NCBI GenBank assembly: GCA_025766275.1
Contig: JAFKAC010000125.1
Location: 83,472-147,471 of the forward strand
Direction of reading: 5' to 3'
DNA: 64,000 nucleotides
Source: Lactarius indigo
Taxonomy: Eukaryota; Basidiomycota; Agaricomycetes; Russulales; Russulaceae
Positions 23,061 to 33,875 of the stretch are shown here, in pieces. Position numbers and translations under genes: made by a program. The notes under the pieces are model-generated. The model was not told the origin of the DNA and did no database searches. It saw only the letters and a program-made list of their open reading frames with translations. The stretch's first letter is position 1; every line of letters begins with the position of its first letter.

Positions 23061-24854
23061 GTGGCTCTCACCAGCCGAAGTCGAACCCAGTTTGTCCAGG
23101 AATACCTGGAACGACACCCCCACGATGATCTCCAACCCTCTATCAAAGGAACTGCCCTTTGGAGGAACACCCCACACGACAAAGGGTACTACATTTACGA
23201 TCCTGACAAACTTACATACGAACCAGTCAAATATATTGAAGATCAACACATTTGGGCCTATGTTGCCTATTCAGATTCGAAACACTCCTGGTACTCCTAT
23301 AAACCAGTCCCTGCACACCTAGGATTAGGGCCAGGGAAAGGCCAGATCCAAGCCATCAACACAGACTCTGACATAGAGGAACCTGACTCTGCATCAGAAG
23401 ACAACCCCACCCTCACCCCCACTATCCAAAGACCAGTTGATTTTGCATCATATGCCAACATGTCCGCCACCCGACTCTCCACCACCCTCACCACTGCTCA
23501 ACCCTCAGGAAGCTCTGCAGGGACCATGTCAGCAAATCCTTCAGGTAGTGGAGGACATTCTCTGGGAGGAAGTATGCCGGCAGGCAGAAGTGGCCCTGCA
23601 GGAAGTGCAGGAGGCCATCATGGAGGCAGTGTGCCTGGAGGTGGAGGTGGTGCACCTGGAGGTGGAGGTGGTGCACCTGGAGGTGGAGGCGGTATGCCTG
23701 GAGGTGGAGGCAGTGTGCCTGGAGGTGGAGGTGGTGCGCCTGGAGGTGGAGGCTGTGCGCCTGGAGGTGGAGGCGGCGCACCTGGAGGTGGAGGCAGCAC
23801 ACCTGGAGGCAGAGGTGGCGCGCCTGGAGGCAGAGGAGGTGCTGGAGGTGGCACTGCTGCCATCGGAGGAGCCCCACCAAATGGACGACTTGGCGGAAAC
23901 CCGCCCCCAGAATTCACCAGGGATCAAGAAACCAGCCAGGCATTCCTTAACGCCTTCTCCCTCTACCGAGGAATGAACCCGAATGTCCAACAGCTCACAC
24001 TCCCCTACTCTCGAGCAATGACCCTGCTTTCATATGTCAGAGGACCTCTAGTGGATGACTGGGTAGAGGAACAAATCCAATGGTTGGTCGACCAACTAGC
24101 AGGAGGTGTGGCCATGAACACCAAAAACCTATGGAACACCATAGAAACACATTTCATTCAAGCATACACCGACACCACCCAGCAGCAAAAGGCAAGACAC
24201 GCCATTCAGAATCTCCGGATGGAGAAAGAAGATATCGACACATACATCGCCAAATTCTCCAACTTGGCAAACAAAGCTGGATACAACAAGGACAAAGCCA
24301 CTACCCTGGAAATTTTCCAAAAAGGATTACCAAACACACTTGTGGTCAATGCAATCAAGTTCTACCACCTGATAACGTGGGATGACTGGAAAGCAGCGGT
24401 CACTCTCCAACAAGCCGAATACCTTCTCCTTAAAGACAAACTTACCAAAGGAAAAGGTGACAAAAGAGGAGGGGCCTCCTGAGATCAATGGCTATCCACG
24501 CTGAACAAAAATAGGGACCCAAATGCGATGGATGTAAGTCGCACCCAAGCCCACGCCGCCATGACAGACAACGAAAAGAAGCAACTCCAAAAAGAAGGAA
24601 GATGCTTCCGCTGCAGAGGACAAGGACATATCTCCCACTTTTGTCCTCAAAAACCAGCAACAACCGCTAAAGTCGCGGATGCCACTACTCCCATCCCAAC
24701 CATGGCTACAATCTCCATGACAGCCTCATGACCCCTCTCGAATGAAGAACAAGCAGAAGCACAAGTCACCACCCTCTTTTCTCAGAGCCCCGAGGTCCGC
24801 GAACTCATGGTAGACAAATTGTTTGGACAGAAGAAGGATTTTCTCAACGCTTGA
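23061..24854 (+). pseudogene. Gypsy-2 gag with expanded Gly-rich repeat
   Basis: A long frame from a GTG (no ATG) through 24481, where TGA replaces the Trp present in gypsy-1, then on to the gag terminator TGA 24852-24854. Features: N-terminal domain (IWAYVAYSDSKHSWYSYKP), ten 7-residue Pro-Gly5-X repeats (23631-23840), capsid core with WLVDQLAGGVAMNTKNLWNT, and an intact CCHC knuckle CFRCRGQGHISHFC near 24605. The last codons overlap the pol frame. Gag binds and packages element RNA. Only one or two internal stops separate it from an open frame. Confidence 0.88.
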
Positions 24855-27800
24855 ACCCAGCGGCCTGGGCTAGAGCTCTTAAACTTAGCGTGTATACTAG
24901 CAGATTCCGATCTATGCGAATTCCAGTACTTTTCAAATCTGCACACATGATGGCCAAACGAAACATCCTGATTGATTCAGGAGCAACAGACAACTTTATA
25001 AGCGCAAATCTGCTAAAGCAACTCAAGATCGCCTGGCTGTCCACAGAACAGCCCATCAAAATATGGAACATAGATGGAACTCACAACCAAGGAGGAGAAA
25101 TAACCTCCTTTACCAACCTAACTGTTCGAACGGGGGACAAAGTTCAAAACCTCCGATTCCTTATCACCGATTTGGGGAATGACAAAGTTATCCTAGGATA
25201 CCCATGGTTCATGGCCTTCGAACCAAAGTTCCACTGGCGAGACACCACTATTGATGAAGAGTTCCAACTGGTCGTAATCACCAGCCTTAACTTGTCAGAC
25301 GAAGCCATGCCAATGGAATCTACCATTAAGGCATTGGAGACATACCAACTCGACGAATTGGCTTGGGAACAACTAGAACAAGAAGATGACCCACATATCT
25401 GACTGCGCAAAACAACCACAGCTTCGGAATTAGCCCAAAGGGAAGCGGCAAAGAAACCTCAGAAAATGTTCGAAGAAATGGTCCCCAAAGAATACTGGAG
25501 ACACTGAAAGGTCTTTAGCGAAGAAGCATCACAATGCTTTCCCCCATCAAGAACATGGGATCACGCAATCAACCTAATCCCAGAGGCCCCCAAGACTATG
25601 GACTGCAAGGTGTATCCATTGACAATTCTGGAAACGGAGAAACTCTTGGAATTCGTTATGGAACACCTGGAAAAACAATACATCCAGCCATTGAAATCAC
25701 CCTACACATCTCCATTCTTCTTTATCAAAAAGAAAGATGGAAAGCTACGCCCCGTACAGGACTACCGACACCTCAATGACATTACCGTAAAAAACCACTA
25801 CCTGCTCCCCCTTATCCCCAAGCTTATTGATTGAATTCGAAACTCGCAGCTATATTCAAAACTGGACATACGATGGGGATATAATAATATCCACATCAAA
25901 GAAGGAGACGAGTGGAAGGCAGCATTCAAAACCAATTAGGGGCTATTTGAACCACGAGTAATGTTCTTCGGCTTGACAAACTCTCCCAGTACCTTCCAAA
26001 CGATGATGGATACCATCTTCCAAGAATTGGTACTAACAGGAGAAGTCATTGTCTATATGGATGACATACTCATAGCAACACTGGACAACCTGGAACATCA
26101 CAGATGCGTACTCCACAAAGTGCTGGACCTTTGCAACGAGCACAATCTCTATATCAAACCGGAGAAATGCGTATTTGAGGTCCATGAGGTGGAGTACCTA
26201 GGACTCATCATTGGACATGGCAAACTGCGCATGGACCCCATTAAAGTTCAGGGGGTATGGGATTGGAAAGCACCAACATCACTCAAGGAAGTACGAGCTG
26301 TTCTGGGATTCTGCAACTTCTACAGATGCTTCATAAGGGGGTTCTCAACCATCGCTAGACCACTGCATGACCTTACCAGGAAGGATGTACCCTGGAACTG
26401 GACCAAGGCAAGACAAAAGGTGTTTGACCCTATCAAAGACTGAATCAGCAGTGAACCCGTACTCCCATTTCCTCAGTTGGATCAACCCTTCAAAATCGAA
26501 GTAGATGCCTCCAGCTATGCCCTGGGAGCTGTACTGAACCAAAAAGGAAATGATCAGAAACTCCACCCCATGGCATTCTACTCCAAATCCCTTACAGAGG
26601 CTGAATGCAATTACGACATTTACGACCGTGAGCTACTTGCAATCGTCAAGGCACTACAAACATGGTGCACATACCTTATAGGCTCCCCTCATATCACAGT
26701 CATACATACCAACCATGCCAATCTCCAATACTGGAAAGAGCCAAGAAAAATAAACCAAAGAGTAGCCCAGGAATTCCAAGAACTCTTGGAGTACAATTTT
26801 ATGCTCAAACACATCCCTGGCATGAAGAACACACAAGCCAACTTGTTATCTAGGCACCTGGACTATGATGACAGCACCATGGATAACAATCACGTTATCA
26901 TATTACCAGATAACGTATTCCTCAAAATCACCCAAACGTCCATGCACGACATGGACATATGGACCCAGATTGTACAGAACATGGATGAATCAACACTCCT
27001 CCTGTGGATCGAACCCCACAACCTAAAGAAACACGACAGATTGTGGTGGAAAGACGACGCCCTTGTTGTTGTGGGAAACAACAACCTTAAATGGGGGGTA
27101 ATCACCTTTTTCCACGATACCCCAAGTGCCGGACACCCAGGAATCGCAAACACCCTGGAACTAGTACGACGTGACTTTTGGTGGCCCAACATGCGAAAAG
27201 ACATAGAGGCCTACGTCAGAGGATGTGCAACATGCCAAAGCAACAAAATCAACCCTCATCGACAGAACCCCCACCTATTCCCCATCACGACCGACCCCTC
27301 AGCCGAACCCTTTGAGGTAGTAGCCATGGACTTCATAGTCAAACTCCCTACCTCGAACAGCTTCAATTCAATCCTCACCATCACTGATCACGACTGTTCA
27401 AAGGCAGCCATATTCATCCCATGCAATGAAGCCATAACATCAGAAGGAGTGGCCAAACTTTATCTTCAACATGTATACCCTCATTATGGCCTACCCTGAA
27501 AAATCATATCCGATTGAGACCCCAGATTTGCATCAACCTTTATGAGGCAACTATGCAAGACCCTGGGAATACAACAAAACATAACATCGGCATACCACCC
27601 CCAGACCAATGGCCAGTCAGAACACACCAACCAATGGCTGGAACAATATCTATGGCATTGGTGCAACGTGAGACAAGATAATTGGGCAGACATTTTACCA
27701 ATGGCGCAGTTTGTGCACAATTCATGGGCAAACGCCACGACCAAACACTCGCCATTCTCACTCCTTATGGGGTGGGACCCTTGAACGACATGGAACCCCA

Positions 27801-28381
27801 AACCATCAAGTTGTCCAGCAGTAGATCAACGATTAGAAGATTTACTAATCCTTAGACAACACGCCCAAGATAGCATCAAGCACATGCAACACCTAATGGC
27901 ACGACAGAGCAAGATGAGGTTCACACCTTATCAACAAGGAGACCAAGTATGGTTAGAAGGGACGAATCTCCATACCTTCTACCCCACAAGCAAACTTGCC
28001 CCCAAAAGATACGGACCCTTCAAAATTGCAAAGGTCTTATCAGACGTCTCTTACAAACTTGAACTCCTGACATCATGGAAGATCCACCCCGTTTTCCATG
28101 CAAACCTTCTTACACCATATAAGGAGACGGAGATGCATGGCACGAATTTCACCTGACCTCCACCTGACCTTATTGACGGAGAAGAGGAGTATGAAGTGGA
28201 GTGAATAGAAGATGCTCAGGTACGAGGAAGAGGGCACAAGCTCCACTTCCTAGTAAAGTGGAAGGGATTTCCCACAAGTGACAATATGTGGGAACCGGTG
28301 GCCAATCTAACACATGCGCAGGATGCAATCAAAGATTATTACCAACTGCACCCATCTGCCGAGGCTGGACGAGAGATATAA
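24851..28381 (+). pseudogene. Gypsy-2 pol: protease, RT, RNase H, integrase, chromodomain
   Basis: Enters in the -1 frame relative to gag. Aspartic protease IDSGATDNFI near 24975. RT from 25600, with VYMDDILIA (catalytic Asp pair intact) near 26057. RNase H with EVDASSYALGAVLNQKG near 26500. Integrase HHCC finger (HDTPSAGHPG...CATCQSNK) near 27115-27245; catalytic Asp in AMDFIVKLP, second Asp near a TGA at 27515, and Glu in NGQSEHTNQWLEQ. Chromodomain HFLVKWKGFPTSDNMWEP near 28245, which in chromoviruses steers integration to modified histones. Stops are mostly TGA. Confidence 0.92.
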
Positions 28382-28423
28382 AGAGAAGACATCCCCAGCC
28401 CAATCCCATAGCCAACACAACAC

Positions 28424-29931
28424 CATGACCACTACCCCAGTCTCCAACACCACGCTCATCAATGTCCTCAAGATGGACCCCTGCCTCACTGCCCTTTTCA
28501 ATGGGGAATGCATTGCGGTTACCAACCTATCGTTCACCATCCCTGGAATCCCTCGACTATCCCCACCACCACCATCTGCAGACTCCCCCAGATCCACCAT
28601 GACTATCGACCCCATACCCATCGTCCCCCGCTCTCCTGAATGAGAACCAGGAGAGCTTAAACCATCCACACCTGAAGAAAGACAGTACTCTCCGACACCC
28701 CCACCTCACCAAAATCCTACTCCCCCACCTGAACCGCCTATACCATCACCCCCATCATCAACACCTTCCACGCCCCCACCACCATTAGAAACACCACCCA
28801 CTCCACTCACTCCTGTCTGGGTCCATACCCCCATTGACTACGACTGGCTGGATTCTCCTGCTGAAAGTACTGACAACCCAGGAGCACCCTTCTTCCCGAA
28901 CACCCCAGGCTTGCCAAAATATTACCCCCTTCAGATCCCATTACCTGAGGGTAGATTCCATATTGCGAAGTATATTTACTATCGCAAGGGATTCACCGAG
29001 GTAGTAGGAGTGATGGGGGCACGGCAACCACACTATGGCAAAACGGTCTACTTGTCCACCCTGCGTCCCAACATCTCCGCTCCTCCCCTCACCGCTGAGC
29101 AACTCCAGTTCTTTGATCCCAACGACATCCGTGCCTGCGCACTCGATGAAACTCTGATCGAGCTTAACTCCCCACAACTGACTGCAGAAGTGACTCGACT
29201 GCATACTGGACTCGCGGCGATGAAGGAGTTAGATGAAAAACACGAGAAACTAGAAGAAGACGCTCAGAAGCTAAGGGCAGAATGACTCACAGTGGACCTC
29301 ATGTTGGCTAGCACCAAAAGACATTTGCAGTACACTGGGGCCCTCACTACCATCGCCGATGAATATGCATGTCTCACAGCACTCCCTGCCCCCCTACGCC
29401 ACTCTCGCTATGCCATACCCTTCGCCCCCCAGATGTGGTGGACCCATTGAGTTTCCCCGGCTCGACAACAGGCCTCGTCGGAGACGATGCTACCACTGTA
29501 ACAGCCCCCATCACCTGGTGCGTGACTGCCCCACAAGGCCACGACCAGCTTGTCGACACTGTCAAAGTCAGGAACACCAATCGCACCGGTGTATCTTCCG
29601 ACACACAGAAATGGTGACCAAAGTTATCACCACACAACAGGCAGAAGAGCGGATACGCCGGGAAATGTCGCCTGATGCCACCATGTCTTTCACGGTCCCT
29701 TCCCCTCCAACCACTGTGGCCAACACTCAGGGCAGATGGTGTGGAAGGTGTTTCAATCAGAACGCCAACCACGATGAGATCCAATGCCCACAATACGAGA
29801 TGTGTCACAAGTGTGGGGTGCGAGGCCCTCTCTTCTTTCTCCGCACCCATTTCTGCTCAACAGATGTGACAGGATGGCTGGAGAACGACCTGGACGCTGA
29901 CATCTATGACCTTGTTGATCTGGAGTCCTGA
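28424..29931 (+). pseudogene. Gypsy-2 third ORF: Pro-rich, coiled-coil, three CCHC-type knuckles
   Basis: A separate ATG lies 42 nt after the pol stop. Order: MTTTPVSNTTLINVL leader, TGA at 28641, Pro/Thr-rich linker, conserved block (YYPLQIPLPEGRFHIAKYIY ... QPHYGKTVYLSTLRPN), heptad-rich coiled coil (29150-29290) with TGA at 29283, a frame change near 29430, then CYHCNSPHHLVRDC, CRHCQSQEHQSHRC and CGRCFNQNANHDEIQC followed by CHKCG...HFC. It ends acidic (NDLDADIYDLVDLES). It lacks signal-peptide or membrane features, so it is not env-like. A nucleic-acid-binding or particle role is inferred from the knuckles. Confidence 0.75.
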
Positions 29932-29965
29932 AGTCAAGGCACCTTCAGACCAAGACGGGGGGTAA

Positions 29966-30538
29966 TGTTACGATTTTTCCGGACTTGTTCGTTTCCTGCT
30001 TCATTTTCCATTCCCAACATTATATGAGCCTTGTACGACTATGCGGACTTTACGATTACCCAGTTCCTATTGCGCACCTTGCTTATCGACGATCCCCTTT
30101 GATAAAACTGGACATGTGCTAGTTTCCATCCTGTTCCTACTCATGCACAACCCTGTGTGATTTGCCTTTATTCCCATTATGTTTACACCTTTGTCCCCTT
30201 TATGCTTTCTCCTTTGTCTCCAGATCGAGCAATGGCGCCATCTGTTTGTAACAACAACACCACTTGCCTAGTACTTAAGCCTAGCCCTACCTAGCTTGTA
30301 CAGTAGACTAGACTTCTTGTGTAATACTACACTTGAAAAGCCTTCGCGCCTATCCCCGTCTCGCAACCCTCAATTCTGCTAGGTCTTCGCGCCTTAGCTC
30401 TCCACTACAGTCCAAGTGACTTGCGTCCTTGTGACTCTTGTGCATCATTCTACTGAAGTCGAACCTTCGAGTTCGTACTCCCGCATTTCTGACTGACTTG
30501 GTACAGGTTGTACCTAACGCCCCTGTAGTGGCGTTACA
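29966..30538 (+). repeat. 3' LTR of gypsy-2
   Basis: TGTTACGATTTTTCC...GTGGCGTTACA, 573 bp, same length as the 5' LTR and preceded by a G-rich polypurine tract. The pair differ at scattered sites, largely CG/TG/CA. Confidence 0.92.
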
Positions 30539-30543
30539 CTAGG

Positions 30544-30698
30544 TCTTCGCACCTTAGCATCTCCACTACAGTCCAAGTGACTTACATCCTTGTGACTCTT
30601 GTGCATCATTCTACTGAAGTTGAGCCACAGGGCTCATACTACCACGTATTGACTGACTTGGTACAGGTTGTACCTAATGCCCCTGTAGTGACATTACA
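30544..30698 (+). repeat. 3' LTR of gypsy-1, right part
   Basis: Continues the LTR cut at 22460 and ends GTAGTGACATTACA. The following GCAAT matches ACAAT before the 5' LTR at 4 of 5 bases. Confidence 0.9.
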
Positions 30699-30855
30699 GC
30701 AATCCTTTGAACCACAGCATGCACACAGAGGTACCCTAGCCCCATCCACACCCCTGGCATCCTCAAGCCCGTGGTACCCTGTTCACTCAGCTTACCCCCC
30801 CAGGATGTATATGCAGACCCCGTATCAAGTACCATACCCCATATACTGGCCCTAT
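30699..30855 (+). pseudogene. MULE remnant tail after gypsy-1
   Basis: Encodes a Pro/Tyr-rich peptide (SPWYPVHSAYPPRMYMQTPY) that fits the Pro/Tyr-rich tail ending at 12378. It is cut at 30855 by LTR-B. Confidence 0.45.
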
Positions 30856-31576
30856 TGTAATGTTACAGTAGGAATGTTCAGCTCAGCGTGAGCAAATCTG
30901 GTCTTTCTATGTCAGTGAGCAAGGGTTCAGCCAGTAGTGGCAAGGTTTAAAGTGGTTAACAAGGATCTCAGAGTATGACACAATACTCAAGATGTGAGTG
31001 GAGTTCAGGGGGTTCAAGAGGTTTGACGGTTCAGCAGAGAGTTACCCCAAGGGAATGGGAAAACAATGTATACTGTGATGGTAAAGAAGTCGAGTCTAAG
31101 GATACAAGCTACTTAGGGCCACAACTTATATAGAAAAAGATTTGTTTGTGCAGAACAAACAAATGGTGCAATCTGCAGCAAGCATGAGAAGTAACACAGC
31201 AATCTGCAGCAAGTGTGAGAAGAAAGTACAGCAATCCGCAGCAGGCACAGGAAAAAGAAGAAGATGTGCACAGCTATCCGCAGTAAGTGTGAGAAGAAAC
31301 AAGGATATAAAAGGCAAGTGAGACATGTCTCAAAGTTAAAAATAGAAATGAGACACCTGCCATAAAAGGGTGCATTTAGCCCAAGTATAGTAGTAATAAA
31401 GACTTATAAGGACAATGAGTGTCTCATTGTCTCACTTTGCACTAGGAGAGAATCTTAAGGCTCCTAGTGCACAGCAAGTCCAAGAAAGGGAAAGCCAAGA
31501 AAGGAAAGACTTTCCCATAAACACAAGTGTAAGTAAGAAATCAAAGTAAAGTCAAAAACAAGTCTGGTCTGTAACA
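30856..31576 (+). repeat. Solo LTR-B with perfect TSD CCTAT
   Basis: TGTAATGTTACAGTAGG...TCTGTAACA, 721 bp, flanked by CCTAT (30851-30855 and 31577-31581). A TATA-like CTTATATAG lies near 31126. Four imperfect copies of a 32-36 bp unit with core GCAATCTGCAGCAAG are at about 31165-31300. Confidence 0.92.
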
Positions 31577-31807
31577 CCTATGGCCATTTTCAAACCCCCC
31601 AACCTCACTCCCAATAGAATACATAAATCCACTGTATTAGATACCTGGGAATAGATGTTTTGTCCTCCAAACCGTGTGCTCACTTTGTTTCCCCTCCTTG
31701 CTTGTTGGGATGTCACCCCTTCTCCCACACCACCTTCCACTACTCATGTTTGCAACACTTTACCCCCCTCAACCAGCCTGTGTTCCCCACTGCACTCATC
31801 CCCGCTC

Positions 31808-33357
31808 TACATCTTATATGTCAAGGTGTGTTTCCCTTCTAAGGGACCATCTGGACATTGTCTATTTATTTCTGCTTTCATGCTTGCTTCAAAGGTAATC
31901 TGTGATGACACCTACTTGAACAAGTCTTGCTGTATCATCCTTCACCTTTCTGTCACCTTCTTGCAACATCTCAAGGTATGTTTCCCATCTTCATCTTTCT
32001 ATCATATTAGCACTTACCCTTTCATGACCTTTACAGCCTCTATATCTTGCAACATCTTAAGGTGTGCTTCATGAGGCCTCAGGTGCTGGGCCCGCACTCT
32101 TGTGTTACCCCAGTGTTGCACCAGCACACACATCCCCATCAACTTCATGCTCTTCCCATTCATTCCTTTCACCATCGCTTTACTTGTAGAACACCTCTGC
32201 CACACCATCTCAGCTATATTTTGTTTCGCCCCTTACTCATACTTTACACCCTGATCCTGTGTTTTGTCTCCATTTTCAATTGCCTCATGTCACCTTGTGT
32301 CACTCATGCCCCCATTTCTTTCATCCTATTTTACCACCTTACTCCTACCTATTCTAAGCATTAGGATATGGTTCTCATGTACTTAAAAGGCAAACTCTCC
32401 ACTGCTGAATATCATCATTTTTTCTCCCTTTCTTCTCATCTTCTCTTGCACTCTCACTTCTAGCTACTTGTCCCAGCCCGTTCAAACTCCCATTGGTGCT
32501 TGCAAACACAGTCCTGCGGAATTGCTCTCCCCCCCTTCAAACTCACTGGACTCTTATGCCTTACATCCTTACACTGCTACCTTTACCATTGTCACCTTTG
32601 CACCCTCTACCTCTTGCATCTTAAGGTGCATCTCCCTACTTAGGGATCATCCAGACATCGCCTATTTATTTCTACCTTCACACTTGCTTCAAAGATAATC
32701 TACAACAACTCGAACAAGTCCTACTGTATCAAGGGTTTGCTCCTTTACCTTTCCATCACTTCCGCAACTCTACTCACAACATCTCAAGGTGCGCTTCATC
32801 CACCATCATTTTTCCACCACCCTTGTGCCTCTACCTCTTGCAGCATTGGCACTCACCCTTCCATCACATTAGAAGCACTCTTTTGCCACTTCACCCACCT
32901 TTGCCCTTCCATCACCTTTGCCCCCTCTACCTCTCTTAAGGTGCATCCCCCCACTAAGGAACCATCTGGACATCGTCTATTTATTTCTTCCTTCATAGTA
33001 CTTGCTTCAAAGATAATGACACATACTCGAACAAGTCTTGCTGTATCATGGGTTTGCTCTTTCCACCCTTTCATCACCTTTGCCCTCTACCTCTCTTAAG
33101 GTGCATCTCCCCGCTAAGGGATCATCTGGTCATCATCTAATTACTTCTGCCTTTATGTTTGCTTCCAAGATTGTTTGCAGCAACATACTCAAACAAGTCT
33201 TGGTGTATTGTGGATCAAGGGGTGTTCTCTCTGGGAGGTCAAACACATGGAGCATGAGATGTGCTCCTATCTGGAGGGGCAGCTGAACATCAAATCTTCA
33301 ATCCTACACAACTTGGGGAGTTGTGTTCACCACAATTTCCTGGTGGACCATAACTAA
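31808..33357 (+). pseudogene. Tandem array of broken cyclin-box fragments
   Basis: Four imperfect repeats (about 31810-31940, 32597-32720, 32925-33060, 33075-33357) each encode part of a fungal cyclin N-terminal box: a LLQ-LK segment, then SGHxLFISAFMLASKV, then a D-TY-NKS-like segment. The best unit reads PSGHCLFISAFMLASKVICD. Only the last continues into MEHEMCSYLEGQLNI, the typical cyclin helix after the first block. Frames shift and stops occur throughout. Recognition is from general knowledge of basidiomycete cyclins; no full-length source is in the window. Pyrimidine-rich spacers between units contain nothing else I recognise. Confidence 0.6.
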
Positions 33358-33875
33358 CAGTACATCTATTCTCCATCTACCCCCCATCTCTTTGTGCTTA
33401 CATTTGGTCATCGTCCACTCGTGTCGCCACATGCCTTGTCATCACCAACCATCCCACCATTGTCCACAATGACAATCCCACTGCCTGTGTCACCTGCCAT
33501 GTCCCTGTCTTCCCTAGTAATTTTTCACACAATCACTCTCTCGTTAATGTGTCCTTATTAGTAAGAAATACACGTTGATGATTTGCTAAGATAGTCTAGC
33601 TGAAAGTTAAGGGGTATTATTTAATCAAATTTATTAGTCAATAGTTGTTTAACTTGCTGCTTGAATCAGCAATAAAAAAGTCTTTTGAGCAGAGTCTGAA
33701 CTTTTGGCCAGTTCCGATCAGACCAGACTGTGGGATGTATGTGAAAAGTACACAACTCTCACCTCCATCACTGATCTCTTTATTGGGGTAGGACTTTCCT
33801 AGCTGGGTAACTGCAGTTGACAATGGAGCAGCACCATTGGCACTCACACCCCCACCATTCCTGTGCCCAAGAGTG
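33358..33875. other. No clear gene; left part of an interrupted minus-strand ORF
   Basis: The segment 33360-33540 could be a decayed cyclin C-terminal tail (Ser/His/Pro-rich). From 33875 down to 33638 a minus-strand frame is open and continues, without frame change, from the far side of the LTR-A/copia-2 stack at 41570. The product is not recognised. Confidence 0.35.

Larger units (their letters stand above)
22461..30538 (+). mobile_element. Gypsy-2: complete 8,078-bp chromovirus with TSD CTAGG
   Basis: Both LTRs are 573 bp and the element is flanked by identical CTAGG (22456-22460 and 30539-30543). It sits in the 3' LTR of gypsy-1. It has the self-priming site, a long gag frame, -1 overlapping pol with protease, RT (YMDD intact), RNase H, integrase and chromodomain, then a third ORF and the purine tract AGACGGGGGGTAA before the 3' LTR. 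About 14 TGA stops and one TAG (near 25937) make it inactive, but it is better preserved than gypsy-1. Confidence 0.93.
12379..30698 (+). mobile_element. Gypsy-1: nested Ty3/gypsy chromovirus with 534-bp LTRs
   Basis: Terminal sequences are TGTTATGATT...GCGTTACA (5' LTR) and ...GACATTACA (3' LTR). After removing later insertions both LTRs are exactly 534 bp. Flanking 5-mers ACAAT / GCAAT differ by one transition at a former CpG. It carries a self-priming site, gag, a -1 shifted pol with chromodomain, and a third ORF, all damaged. Later insertions inside it are LTR-D (12666-13916), LTR-A (14190-14816), LTR-A (21214-21775) and the complete gypsy-2 (22461-30538). Confidence 0.9.

Noticed and set aside
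23488..23990. Long open frames on both strands over the Gly-rich gag region (Pro-rich, His/Leu-rich and Ser/Ala-rich products)
   Set aside because: They are shadows of the 21-bp tandem repeat, which has no stop in several frames. Only the plus-strand gag frame matches gypsy-1.
14830..29931. TGA read as a sense codon (genetic code change or selenocysteine)
   Set aside because: TGA replaces Arg, Gln, Trp and Lys indiscriminately and only in retroelements, while host genes use TGA as a normal stop. CpG decay explains it.
28424..29931. Third ORF of gypsy as an env gene
   Set aside because: No signal peptide, no transmembrane span and no glycosylation-rich ectodomain. It has zinc knuckles and a coiled coil instead.
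31165..31300. CRISPR-like short repeats
   Set aside because: The units are contiguous and imperfect without unique spacers, lie inside a eukaryotic LTR and recur in the second LTR-B copy.
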